This document shows, piece by piece, positions 13,651 through 24,381 of a DNA stretch of 64,000 nucleotides; positions within the stretch are counted from its first letter, which is position 1, and each line of letters begins with the position of its first letter. The stretch comes from Torreya grandis (lineage: Eukaryota; Streptophyta; Pinopsida; Cupressales; Taxaceae): contig JARHVA010008416.1 of NCBI GenBank assembly GCA_037957365.1, positions 400,001 through 464,000 of the forward strand. The letters run 5' to 3'. A program made the position numbers and the translations under genes. The notes below the pieces were generated by a model. The model was not told the DNA's origin. It did no database searches and saw only the letters and a program-made list of their open reading frames with translations.

Positions 13651-14105
13651 GTAAATTTGAGCTATAATAGATCACACCAAATCATTGCATGGCCCTTCAA
13701 TTTTTTTAATGTAAAATTTACCTTCTTGTCTTCTCTCATAGTTCTCTATTCAAAAAACTTCTCCATACTATTCATCCAACAATCAACAAATCTATTTTTA
13801 AACTTCCTCCATAACCTGCAATATCAACATTGATTCATTCATTTCCTCCTTTTAAATCTCTAAGCATCCTCTCTTCCATTGATGGTAATTTTTTTTGTTA
13901 CTCTTGTGAAATTTCCTCTTCACGATTTGTCTTATCCTTGACATCATCTTCTGCTCTCATTTATATTTGATTTGTAATGATCTTGATTAATTGTTCTACT
14001 TTTTTCTACAACTCTTTCATAGTTTGCTTCATCTAAGTGATTCTTACTCCTCTTCTCACCATCTCTCACACCTCCAAGATTTGAACTTATTCTAATACTA
14101 AATAA
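13651..14105 (-). mobile_element. Minus-strand retroelement leader or gag-start remnant
   Basis: Read on the minus strand, this follows a primer-binding-like site (TTAGTATTAGAATAAG near 14086-14101) and encodes a broken lysine- and glutamate-rich stretch suggestive of the beginning of gag. Similar sequence is found at about 27290-27510 and 32600-32830, each time next to the same LTR-like repeat. Stops and frameshifts prevent any product. Confidence 0.4.
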
Positions 14106-15160
14106 TGAACCTAAATACTATCAAGATAATAAAATACCAATAAGAAAAAAATTCTAAAATGATAACTTGTATTGATTCATATTAGATAATTCAAATAATT
14201 ACAAACCATATATAAATAAGCCTCAAGTCAAAATTGAATTTGACATGCCAAATTCAAAACTCTAAAAATAAATAAAATTTGAATTATTAATTTTAGCATA
14301 TATATTTTTTATTAAGTTTTGCATGCAAGTGTGTGCAACTCTAAAAGTCTCTAAAAATAAACTAAACTCTAAAATTGATATATCAAAAGAATATTAACTG
14401 ATGCTCAAGTCCGATTTTTTTTTTTTTAAATTAAATTTAAAAAATACTAAAAATAATATTAAACTATAATTTCAGACTTTCAGATGATCAGATACAATGT
14501 TCAAAAAATATTGAAAACATCCGTAATAAATTAAATTGGATTATGACTGTATTGATCTTTTCAAAACAATTATCTTGATGTGAAGATAAACTAAAACAAA
14601 ACTTAAAATCAAAAGTTATAACCTTCAAAGATTTTACCTCTTTTCTATATTAAATCCACACAAAAAAAATGAATCTCATAAAAATACTTTTTAAAAATAT
14701 TGTCGTCATAATAAACCAAAAAGCCATATAAACCGAAGGCTTCATTCTTATGACAACACACCTTGCCTTCTATAGATGTGCATTTCATTCCAATGGTAAG
14801 CTGCCATTTTATATAAAGAATGACATAAATATCTTTCGGAGACATAAATGATATGCGATATTTTATAAAAGAGGGAAGTTCAAAGAATGTGCCATAGATG
14901 GTTATAAAAGTTGGCCGGTTTTGATTTATTGTTATGACTCTGTATTCTTCCGGTAAAAGAATAAATAAAAATAAAATGTATTATATGTTAACTGTGAAAT
15001 ATATTAAAATTAAAAATATAAATATTTAAGAATAAATGTTATTCAAGATAAATTATATAAGAATTGTGTAGCTGTTAATATTTGTTATAATTAATATTTA
15101 TAATAATTAAATTAGAATGAGATGAAAATTATCTCTCTTAATAAAAATATAAAAATTTGA
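14106..15160 (-). repeat. Minus-strand Ty3/gypsy-like LTR copy
   Basis: About 1.05 kb of AT-rich repeat whose low-coordinate end adjoins the PBS-like site. It matches 27525-28540 over nearly its whole length, and 32845-33380, 29470-29660, 29800-30130 and 30465-30990 in part. Shared landmarks are GACATGCCAAATTCAAAACT, the CACACCTTGCCTTCTATAGA stretch and GCCATAGATGGTTATAAAAG. No gene is embedded; the small open frame at 14645-14845 belongs to the repeat. The terminal TG and target duplication were not resolved. Confidence 0.5.
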
Positions 15161-15372
15161 ATAATTCACATGATTTCTCTAATAATTTATCACGGTAATA
15201 ATTAATAATTATAACAAAATCAACCTACTTGAAGAAATCTTCATTTCCTAATAAAATTCCAATCATTAACGCCATCATGAAACTGGACAATGATATGAAG
15301 TAATAATTATGCCAAAATCAACGTGCTTGAAGAGATCCTCATTCCCTATAAAATTCAAGGCCATTAAAACTT
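15161..15372. repeat. 3' flank of the F-box pseudogene, internal duplication
   Basis: This short stretch matches 33770-33944 next to the intact gene. In both copies it holds an internal near-duplicate of about 110 bp: GAAGAAATCTTCATTT.. and GAAGAGATCCTCATTC.., each followed by an AAAATTC..CCATTAA motif and a GGACAA motif. The duplication therefore predates the segmental duplication. Confidence 0.6.
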
Positions 15373-16699
15373 TTATAGAATTGGACAAAATTTTAATGGA
15401 ATAGAGAAAACTTTAATGTTTTCATTGCTGACATTATGCAGTTGATGGTATGTCCACAATTGAGCCTGGGCTGCATCCACATCTGATGACATAATCCTCT
15501 GAGTCGAAGGAAATGTTATAGAAATGCAATCTGCATCACTGCATAAATTTGTCTGAAAATTGAAACGGCTGTTTAGACATATAATTTGGATTTATTCGCC
15601 TACTATCTCCATGACCAACACACCTCCATGTTGGAATGAATCTTGTACTGCCATCCAACTCAAGAATAACATATGTATGCAAACTCAGTAGTTCAAATCT
15701 CATAATCCTACCCTTATACACAGCAATTCCATAATTCAGCACATTGTCATTCAAAGCTCGGTATGAATAGCGTACAATTCTAAGCTGTTTATCTCCACTT
15801 AAGCTGTAATTAACGCAAGACAACCCATTATTGAAAAAGAAATAGATTGTTTGGTTACATATCACTCTTTGTGGATACTTAATGACGCATATACTCTTCT
15901 CAGGAGTTTTAATCTGCCATGACTTTTCAGGAAATCTATATATCAAAAAATGAAGTTTTCTTCTAGTGAAATTTCCAAATACGATCAGCTGGAATGACTT
16001 GGTTGTCGAATCGACTATCAGCTCAACACCAATTTCTTCATTGTGCTTTTGCATGTAATAAGGCAGCCCATATTTTTTGTTCACAGTTGCATCTGGAATA
16101 TGATGAAATTTTAGGGTCAATGGATTTACAATGTGAAGCATTCCATTTTTCTTACTGAGAAAAACAAGAAGACCTTCAGCAGCTACTTTCAAACTCCCAG
16201 AACTGTAACTTATCCAGTCATGTAACATATTCTCCAGCGGCAGCCATTGTGAGTGGGTGGTCTTAAAAAGTGAAACAGAAACGGCTTCAGCTTCACAGTG
16301 GTTTATAATAATGCATTTCTCCATGTTGCGCTCGTCCCACATATTATGAAATAGTGGAGAAGCTCAGATATCATCGCGCAGATCAGAGATACTCAGTACT
16401 TGGAAAACCTTATGAAGGGGAAGCGTGGATAAGAGAGTCTGTATGATTTCAATTGGAAGACATTGCAAGAATGATTCTTCTTCCTTGATTTTGGGGACAT
16501 AATTTCCTTGATCCGCTAAAACAAATAATGTTAGAAGATTGGGTAACCGAAAATTTTCTTCTAACTTTTCACTATCTTCATCTGGCACACTATTTCTTCC
16601 ATTGTTTCCTGTTTTCTGTCCCTTTGTCTTTTGAGCTTTCGCTTTATTGGCCTCCATGTTTCGCTTTTTCTTCCCAATCTCAACATTATCGGGCGCCAT
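15373..16699 (-). pseudogene. F-box protein pseudogene (copy A)
   Basis: This is a close paralogue of the intact F-box gene at 33945-35285 and aligns along its entire length. The start codon lies at 16697-16699, in the same MAPDNVEIGKKKR context. Two disabling changes are visible. Codon 112, TGG (Trp, inside the F-box) in the intact gene, is TGA here (16364-16366). A 14-bp deletion relative to 34114-34128, near 15542, shifts the frame so the reading ends after DKFMQ instead of continuing about 56 more residues. The equivalent of the original stop is TAA at 15373-15375. Between the lesions the frame stays open for 268 codons, so the damage is probably recent. The longest product from the normal start would be 111 aa, ending inside the F-box. 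A shorter protein from an internal Met after the nonsense codon would lack the F-box. Confidence 0.9.
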
Positions 16700-16785
16700 G
16701 TATCTGCTCTGCTAACTGACAACGAAAGCTTGAAATGAGAGCTTAAAGAATTTGTTGTAATGAATTTCGTGAGAGATTGATTTCT

Positions 16786-16793
16786 TATTTGTG
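16786..16793 (-). promoter_or_regulatory. Degraded TATA box of F-box pseudogene
   Basis: The position equivalent to the TATAAATA of the intact paralogue reads CACAAATA on the minus strand. Surrounding promoter and leader sequence is otherwise well conserved, so the core promoter of this copy is probably weakened. Confidence 0.6.
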
Positions 16794-16828
16794 ATGTTCT
16801 GTATTGGCCCCTCCACGACGCCCAATGG

Positions 16829-16870
16829 TCTGACGGGTTATGTTTTGTGTCTGACGGGTTATGTTTTGTG
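16829..16870. repeat. 21-bp tandem duplication upstream of pseudogene
   Basis: Two exact 21-bp units (16829-16849 and 16850-16870), each starting TCTGACGGGTTATG, lie where the intact paralogue has a single unit (35416-35436). It is a copy-specific promoter-region change about 130-170 bp upstream of the start codon. Confidence 0.9.
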
Positions 16871-18475
16871 TCCAATTTTGTGGATTTCGCCATCTCATAT
16901 ATATGTGGTTAGTTTCCACTCAAATTAGAAAGAAATCTTAAACCCTAACCAATCGAACACTTGTTATTAGGACCTACTTCCACCCAAGTATCTGACGAAG
17001 ATCGGCATAGTCAAACGTATTTGCATCTAATGGTGTAACTTAATAAGTAAGGCTAGGAATAAAGATTCCCACAATTGGAAATAGGTTAAATTTTCCTATT
17101 AATTATACTTGAACATGACTTAATATTGAATATTTTTAAGTTAAAATTATAGTAGAATTTTTTAAATTGTCGACACATTTTCAACTAAGAATTTTCACTA
17201 TTACTTAATGGACCATATAAATACTCTTTCTCTTACAAAACATGCTTATAAATGCTTATGAGATGTTATGTATTTAGGACATGCTGAAATTATTATTTAT
17301 TTTATTTTATTTAGATACCAGGAGTTGTCTCTGTGACTATCTTAGCGACTACAACAACTCTTGCCTCAGATTTACTTTTATTGCCTTGGACTGACATCAT
17401 GCTTTCTAATCTTTTGTCACTCTAATCTGACCAAGAAGATTTAATCATTTACACATATGTATCATTACAAGAAGGAAGTTACAACAATGTATGAAAATTA
17501 CATAAGAGAGATGTTTTAAAATGGTTTCCCTTCTTTCCGAGTGATGGTTCACTTTGTTGTAGGAGTGATGGTTATAAATTTGGTGTCATGGATTTTTTAA
17601 ATAATCTCTAACATGGTTTTAATCCTTGAAGTTCCACCTAACATGTTACAATATAATAAGGAGTTACCACTTGCTTACCATGGTGGACCTCCATGGCATG
17701 GAATAGTTGTATGGTATGCAACACATTGATATGGATGCATGAAAGGACATCATGATTTTGAATTGATGGTGGGGATTGAATGAAGCACATGGTTCAATGC
17801 AGTTGCACACAAATCATTCATCTTTTCTTGAATATAAATGCTCCCTATTGCATTCTAAATTAGCTATGGAAACTATACCTAAAGTCAATGAAGATTGTAG
17901 CCCATATCCTGATAATCATATTAACCTACCCAAAAATAATAAACAAGTGATGTTTTCCTTTTAGGGTGTAAAACATGGAAATATAGACAATCTGATTCTT
18001 TGGTATTGTCCTCAAGTGTTCAAGATCCAAGTATGAAGGATTTTGAGCTTTTTTTGGCTAAAGAAAATGACACAATCATAACCATAGGTCAATGTGAAGG
18101 GATGCCTTAGACCACATTGCCAAAAACACTCACACATAGCAGATACATAAAAGCATAGATATCATTAATAAAATGATGGGTTATATATTTATCTTAGGAT
18201 AGACTTACTATGGTATGGCTTCCTACTTCTAAACTAATAAATGGAGCTCTTGGATCTCATAGTCTAGTCCTTAGACTTCGATCTCACTCCCTCTTCTCAC
18301 TCTCAACTCATGTCTATTTCTGTGTATCTATCTTTCTACCACATTCATAATGATGTTGATCCTCATACTACTTCAATTTTTTATTCAACATGTCTTTATA
18401 CAAGCCTATCCAAGTGCAACATGTTAACAAATATCCTTCCAAGTGTTTCCACAAGTTGACACATGCCCCCAAGGG
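16871..18475. repeat. Upstream flank of block A (segmental duplication)
   Basis: Non-coding sequence matching 35440-37225 in the same order: AATAAAGATTCCCACAATTG, the stretch CGAGTGATGGTTCACTT, GCATGGTTTxAAT and the run ending CACATGCCCCCAAGGG. No conserved reading frame is apparent. The match stops sharply at 18475, where the long-TIR element begins, and resumes at 24382. Confidence 0.75.
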
Positions 18476-18500
18476 GTAAGTGCACCGAGTTGGGGGATAA
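18476..18500 (+). repeat. Left terminal inverted repeat
   Basis: GTAAGTGCAC, three variable bases, then GTTGGGGGATAA. It pairs with 24357-24381. The inner part is also found at 39482-39493, after a diverged GTGTAC. Confidence 0.8.
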
Positions 18501-18514
18501 TTCCATGGATATTT

Positions 18515-18800
18515 TCTATAACATGATCACATTTGCATTATTGACATAACATTCAATAACATGATCACATTACTTAAATTATGGCTTGGCAATTACTGAG
18601 CCATAATGCGGTTACATTAATACATAATGTGATCACATTACTACATAACATGATTGTGTTACTGTAAAACTAGTAATGCAATCACGGTCCTATTATTTTT
18701 CACATTAAAGCATGTGAAGATGTACATGGAGTGAATTTTGGTCAATAGATAATGTGATGGCATTAGTATAAAAGGAATAACATGATCACATTCCAATTAT
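18515..18800 (+). repeat. Left subterminal TGATCA repeat cluster
   Basis: The motif ACATGATCACATT and variants recur at least six times, including the perfect 14-bp palindrome AATGTGATCACATT at 18626-18639. The inverted counterpart lies at 23300-23500, and a similar cluster follows the related terminus at 39500-39790. In several DNA transposon families such clusters are transposase-binding sites; that role is inferred here. Confidence 0.7.
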
Positions 18801-18885
18801 TTTTCACATAAAATCATGTGAAGATGCACATGAAGCCAATATTGTTTAGAAGCTTATATTTACTACTCTAAATGTTAAGTATAAG

Positions 18886-19159
18886 GAAATAAATATAAAA
18901 ATATAAATATAAACTTGTACACTTTAAATTTATTTTAGTAAATATAAGAAATTAGGGTCACTCTACATCTGATAGAGTTGGTCTCATAGATACATTCCCT
19001 ACGATGTAAAAAATAGATTTTTGAAATAAATATAAAAATATAAATATAAACTTGTACACTTTAAATTTATTTTAGTAAATATAATAAATTAGGGTCACTC
19101 TACATCTGATAGAGTTGGTCTCATAGATACATTCTCTACGATGTAAAAAATAGATTTTT
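18886..19159 (+). repeat. Near-identical 137-bp tandem duplication
   Basis: Two units, 18886-19022 and 19023-19159, differ at only a few bases. Each holds GGGTCACTCTACATCTGA and CGATGTAAAAAATAGA. The inverted counterpart in the other arm (about 23090-23220) has one copy, so the duplication arose after the arms formed and is recent. Confidence 0.85.
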
Positions 19160-19449
19160 GAAATCTTATATGGTTAGTACTTAGGCATTTTCAGGGTCTA
19201 AGTGTTGAACCTAGGGATTTCATGGCATAACATTTGCAATTAATGTCCATTTTTGGTAAACATGTAGTCTTTTTTAAGTTTTTGTGCATTCCAGATTAAT
19301 TCTTAGCATTTCTAGGAGTCTTAGGTTAGTCATAATTAAAATTTTCAAACTACACACTTTGAAATTTATGCAAAGAGGTGTGATTTGGGTAGTATACATC
19401 ATATTGATAAATTGCACACATTAAATGACCACTTTGTATTAATTTCACT

Positions 19450-20040
19450 TGTTCAACATCCCTCCCTCATCCTTGGTGACTTCTTAATCATGCCTTATCA
19501 TCCCTGATCAGTCTCTAATCATTAATCATTATTCCTAATCACTCTCTTATTGACCTCCATTATCCCAAGTCATCTCTAATCACTCCCTCAACATACCTGA
19601 TTACTCCCTCATTTACCCTGACTATCTCTCATCATCTTTAATCAGTCACTCTTTATCCCTCATCATCTATCATTACTCACTCATTGAACCTCACCATCCC
19701 TCATCAACTTTAATCACTCCCTCATCATCCCTAATCACTCCCTAAATGACTCTAACCATCCCTTATCATCCCTAATCTATCTCTCATCATCTTTAATCAT
19801 TGATTCATCATCCCTAATCACTCCTTCCTTATCCCACATCATCCCTAATCACTCCCTGATTAACCTTATCATCCTTATCCCTTTACCATCCCTTATCATC
19901 CTGATCACTTTATCATCCTCCCTAATAACTTCTTAATTGACCCTCACTATCCCTCATCATCCATATTGACTCCCTTATCATCTCAACTCAATTCCTCCTA
20001 ATCCCTCCTTATTCTTAATCACTCCATTCAATACCTTGAT
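19450..20040 (+). repeat. Pyrimidine-rich minisatellite, left arm
   Basis: Degenerate repeats of a unit near CATCCCTAATCACTCCCT, interspersed with TCATTGACCCTCACC, over roughly 590 bp. The period is variable, around 24 and 47 bp by eye. The inverse complement array is in the right arm at 22270-22830. Confidence 0.8.
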
Positions 20041-21339
20041 AGTGGTATTATGTTGCGGTTTAACAATATTACGAGCTATAAGTGGAGAGTTGAGTACTAA
20101 CATAAAAAATATAATACATAGTGATCAAAATGATGTTAAGGAAAATTTGAAACATAAATATTTATAAGCTACAAAAAAATATGGGCCTATTATAAATAAT
20201 GTAATTCACAATTGAAAATATGCTAGAAAAGAGAAGTAAGTAAAACCACCATAGCACCAAAAAAGGGTAGTAAATACATGAGGATCACCAAACTATGTGA
20301 TTTCCTAAAACTATTGAATTGATTTCCATATGAAGAAATTTTATGATCTAAATAATTATATTGAAGGCCTTCTATTTGTATGTCTACTAATTGAGTCTTC
20401 ATACCAGAGAGTGGATAATAATTTTTGAATGATTAAAACAAGTAGTCTAAGATTGGAAATTGGTGCTTAATTCATAACTTCAATATTCAATCCAATAAAG
20501 AGTGTTACAATATGAGATCTCTACTTTCACAAATTGAAAAGTGGGTACAACTTATCAAGTAATAAAAAAGATAAGTAGATAATATATTATGAACCCAATG
20601 ATATGGTTGGTACTAAAAATATCTCTACTTCCCCTAATGAGAAATTATATGAATTTAAAGTATTGTTTCTTTAACAAATGTAGATCAATGGTGATCCAAT
20701 ACACTTCACCATTTATAATGGAAATTAGAAGAATTTAATTTTTCATAAAGAATATTTTTAAAATCTTAACTTGAAATTTATACATCATCCATAACCATAC
20801 ACTAGTGTATGCTCTAGTGTAGGCCTTGAGAAATAAATCACCTAGTAGTTTCACTTGGTGTACAAAAGAAACTTTCTAAGATGCATTCCTTTATGACATC
20901 TCACCATTAGATGTGTGTGATTTTTTACATGTGGTCAACCATATATTTACCATTGACATGTAGTCTTTGAAATGTTTTGATAGATTATCATGATCTAAAA
21001 TACCAAATATCATAGTTAGTCTATAAGATTTTAGTCATTAGTTCTAGGAGTGTAAAAATATTATCAATTTTAGTAAGAAGTATACTCTTGATGGTAAGAA
21101 TTAAATTTAATAACAACTTTATGTCGCCATATCATAGTGTGGTTTATCCAAAAATAACAAACATAACATAATGTAACCATAAACTATATGAATACAAACA
21201 TATCTTTCAAACACCTATATAAGTTACTAAATACTATACACTAAACAATACCATTGATTTGATCCCTTAACTACCTCTACCTCAAACCTCTTCATACAAC
21301 ATATCATTTCTAGAGAATGAATAGATCAAGTGTTATATC

Positions 21340-21960
21340 CATGAAATCATGGATAATGGACACATCATGCCTAAATCATTGCCTTGTAGAAGCCTAATTA
21401 TGCTTGTGCCAAAGGTGTGAATCAATTATAAAAATCTTAGCAAGATTAAAGTGAAAAAATATTATCCTCATTTAAATATTAAGGAATTTTTATTACATAT
21501 CCTTGGTCTAGAAGTCTTTTCAAAAATTGATCTTAATTTTAGGTATCATCATATTCATGTTGAACCTCTAGACATTTGGAATATAGTATTAAAAAAAAGG
21601 AGGAATTGTTTGATTAGTTAGTTTTACCTATTAGGTTAACTTATATAGTGAATTCATTCAATGAGATGTTGAAAAACATCCTCATGCCCTTTACCTACGT
21701 CAGTCTTTTAATATATTTGATGGCATCTTAATCTTTATAAAACATGGGATGAACATCTACACCATGCTGAACTAGTGTTTCACATTTTGAAGAAACATAT
21801 TTTTATGATAACATGAATAAATGTTCATTTTTCATGCAAGAGATAAAATATTTGGGATACATTACACACATAAGGAGTGCATGTGTGAACCTAACCAAGA
21901 TTCAAGTCATGCATGAATGAGAAACACCAACTTTACATTCGATTCAAATCATCTTAGAAT
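21340..21960 (+). pseudogene. Ty3/gypsy reverse transcriptase remnant
   Basis: Plus-strand frames read as the conserved core of a Ty3/gypsy polymerase: a palm-entry segment with a LVPK-like motif, then the FSKIDL motif, a YHHIHV stretch in the YHQI position, and a region that ends LIFI where the catalytic YLDDILIF lies in active enzymes. A later segment corresponds to the LGxxVS region. Stops and small frameshifts separate these, and the catalytic Asp pair is not preserved. It lies in the core of the long-TIR element and is presumably an older insertion carried within it. Confidence 0.7.
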
Positions 21961-22269
21961 TAGAAAAATATACAAAATATTTGTGTTTAATTTTTATACT
22001 TTGAACCAAGCTACCAAAGATGAAACCAAATAAAGTTTCATCTAGTTAGATGCAAAACAGAGATAGTTCAATGAACTAAAATTTAAACTCTATTTTGTGT
22101 TAGTAATTATGTTACTTAACTATAAATTGGGAAGATCATCCAATATATTCAATAATAAAATTTACTATCAAAAATTGGTATTGACAACATAAAACATCTT
22201 TAAAAATAGTTAATTTATATTATAATGGATTAAACAACATATTATTAGAATCAAAAATATATTTAGAGA

Positions 22270-22830
22270 ATATTATTACATCGAATGATGAGGGAGTGAT
22301 TAGGGATTATGAGGGATGGTGATGGTTAATGATGAAGTGATAAGGGATGGTGAAGTATTATGAGGATCAATTAGGAACTGATTAATGATGATGAGGGATG
22401 AGGAAAGAGTGATTAGGTATTATGAGGGATGAGGAGGGAGTTATTATGGATGATGAGGGATGTTTATAGTCAATTAAGGAGTAATTAGGGATGATAAACT
22501 TGAGTGATTAACGATGATGAAGGATAATAAAGGTCAATGAGGGAGTGATTAGAGATGAGAAGGGATGAGGAAGTGATGAGGAAGTGATGAGTAATTATGA
22601 GGGTTGAGGAAAAAGTGATTAGGGATGATGAAGGATGGGGATGGAATAATTAGGGATGATAAGGGATAGTGAGGGTCAATGGAGGAGTGATTATGGATGA
22701 TAAGGGATTGATTAGAGATGAATAGAGATAGTGAGATTCAATGAGTTAGAGATTAGGAATAATGATAAATAATGAGAGAGTCATTAAGGGTAATGAAGGA
22801 TGAGTAATAATTAATCAAATATGAGGGAGG
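22270..22830 (-). repeat. Purine-rich minisatellite, right arm
   Basis: Repeats of AGGGAGTGATTAGGGATGAT and variants, the inverse complement of the left-arm array at 19450-20040. The two arrays could pair into a long hairpin in single-stranded DNA or RNA. Confidence 0.8.
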
Positions 22831-23239
22831 GATGATAAACATGTGAAATTAACACAAATTGGTCATTTGATGTGACCACTTTGGATCAAGTTCAAAGTGA
22901 GTAGTTTTCAAACTTCAATTTTTACAAACCTAAGACTCTTAAAAATTCTAGGAATCAATCTAAAAATCACAAAAACTTAAAAAATGACTATATGTTTACC
23001 AAAAATGGATATCAATTGTAAAATTCATGTACTAAAATCACTAGGTTTAATACTTCAACCCTAAATATGCTTAAGTACTGACCAAATTAGATTTTGAAAA
23101 TATATTTTCTATATCATAAGGTGTACATCTATGATACCAAATCTATCAGATGTAGAGTAACCCTAATTTATTATATTAAATAAAACAAATTTAATGTATA
23201 AGGAAATAAATGTAATTATTTAACATTTAGAGTAGTAAA

Positions 23240-23510
23240 TATAAATTTTTTTGACAAGATTGTCTTCATGTGTGTCTCCAAATGATTTTATGTGTAAAAT
23301 AACAGGAACATGATCACATTATTGGTTTTATAATAACATAATTGAATTATCTATTAACCAAGATTCACTCTATGTACATATTCACTACTTTAATGTGGAA
23401 AACAATAGTAATGCAATCATGTTATAGATTTTATAATAATGTGATGAAATTATCTATTAATGAAATCATGTTATATATTAATGCAATCGTGCTATCTAAA
23501 TTTGAATTCA
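23240..23510 (-). repeat. Right subterminal TGATCA repeat cluster
   Basis: On the minus strand this matches the left cluster: ATGTGATCATGTT, then the stretch with TTCCACATTAAAG and GTGAATCTTGGTTAATAGAT. On the plus strand an open frame at 23342-23590 crosses it, but it is an artefact of the repeat. Confidence 0.65.
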
Positions 23511-24356
23511 AAAACCATGCCTTTTGGGTCAATAATGGCTTGGATTCTCAAGCTAAAGTCTTAGTCCTGTCAATGTACAGTCGAGTCTAAGAGTTCTGAT
23601 AAAAAATAACAAAATTCAAATTTAATTACCAAATACACTATAAATTTCAATGGTAGAATTCAAAAACTTAATACCATTATGATGATCACACTCTCCTCTT
23701 TCCAAAAATTTGATTTTAATAATTTTTTAACTAATTAAAGTTTTCAAACTATGTTGATTTCTAACTATACCTTTTTTATGTTAATACATGCCATAAATAT
23801 ACATGCCTATACATTTTTATATAGTTTTTTTTTAATTATTATTATATCCAATAGCAAAAAAAATTATATTGTCACAAGCTAGGCCCAATTCTATACACAT
23901 TCATGAAAATAAAATGATTTTCATTTTTTTGAGGTAGTTAGGCACGTCGTACAGATGAGTATCCTTGTTTTTGTTATTTTTCTAGATCTTTTTACTTGCA
24001 AAACTCAAAAAAAAAATTATTCATTCAAAAATATAAAAACATATAGGTCACAAACAAGAATATATTATCTAAATTTTATCCAAAGGGTTTCAAAGAATAT
24101 TAAATGATGCACCGCATGATCATTTATCTACTTTGTTTTTTTTTTAAATAGAAGTTTCTCTTCAAATTTTAGATGTTTGACCTAGATATACTTAATTATT
24201 TTTAAAAATAATTAGTGTTTTATAAACTAGACTCAAAATTCTACGTTTCATGCTCTTACACCATCTTCAAATTTGGAGTGTAGATATCTCAAATTATTTA
24301 TAGAAGTTCAGATTTAAGAAATTTTATGAAAATTATATCTATCGATGGGCCACTTT

Positions 24357-24381
24357 TTATCCCCCAACATTGTGCACTTGC
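24357..24381 (-). repeat. Right terminal inverted repeat
   Basis: TTATCCCCCAAC, four bases, then GTGCACTTGC, the inverse of 18476-18500 with a few mismatches. Sequence after 24381 rejoins the segmental duplication (matching 37227 onward). Confidence 0.8.

Larger units (their letters stand above)
18476..24381. mobile_element. 5.9-kb long-inverted-repeat (foldback-like) element
   Basis: The element interrupts block A; block B has the uninterrupted site at about 37226. The ends form a 25-bp terminal inverted repeat with a few mismatches: left 18476-18500 (GTAAGTGCAC then GTTGGGGGATAA) and right 24357-24381 (TTATCCCCCAAC then GTGCACTTGC). Inside, the arms are inverted copies over roughly 1.4 kb (about 18640-20040 versus 22270-23500): subterminal TGATCA-centred repeats, then a conserved stretch around CTACATCTGATAGA, then mirrored minisatellites. 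The right arm has about 850 bp of extra sequence (23510-24356). The core (20040-22270) holds a decayed Ty3/gypsy reverse transcriptase and no recognisable transposase, so the element is probably non-autonomous. Subterminal repeats recall CACTA elements and long tandem-repeat arms recall Foldback or long-TIR Mutator-like elements; the superfamily is unresolved, and no clean target duplication was found. Confidence 0.75.

Noticed and set aside
16561..16893. 110-codon minus-strand frame overlapping the F-box pseudogene start
   Set aside because: It is in a different frame from the F-box gene and includes the promoter 21-bp duplication; it is not preserved in the intact paralogue.
19450..20040. 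CRISPR-like array of short repeats
   Set aside because: Units are degenerate and without unique spacers of constant length, the sequence is clearly plant nuclear, and the array is mirrored in the other arm of a transposon.
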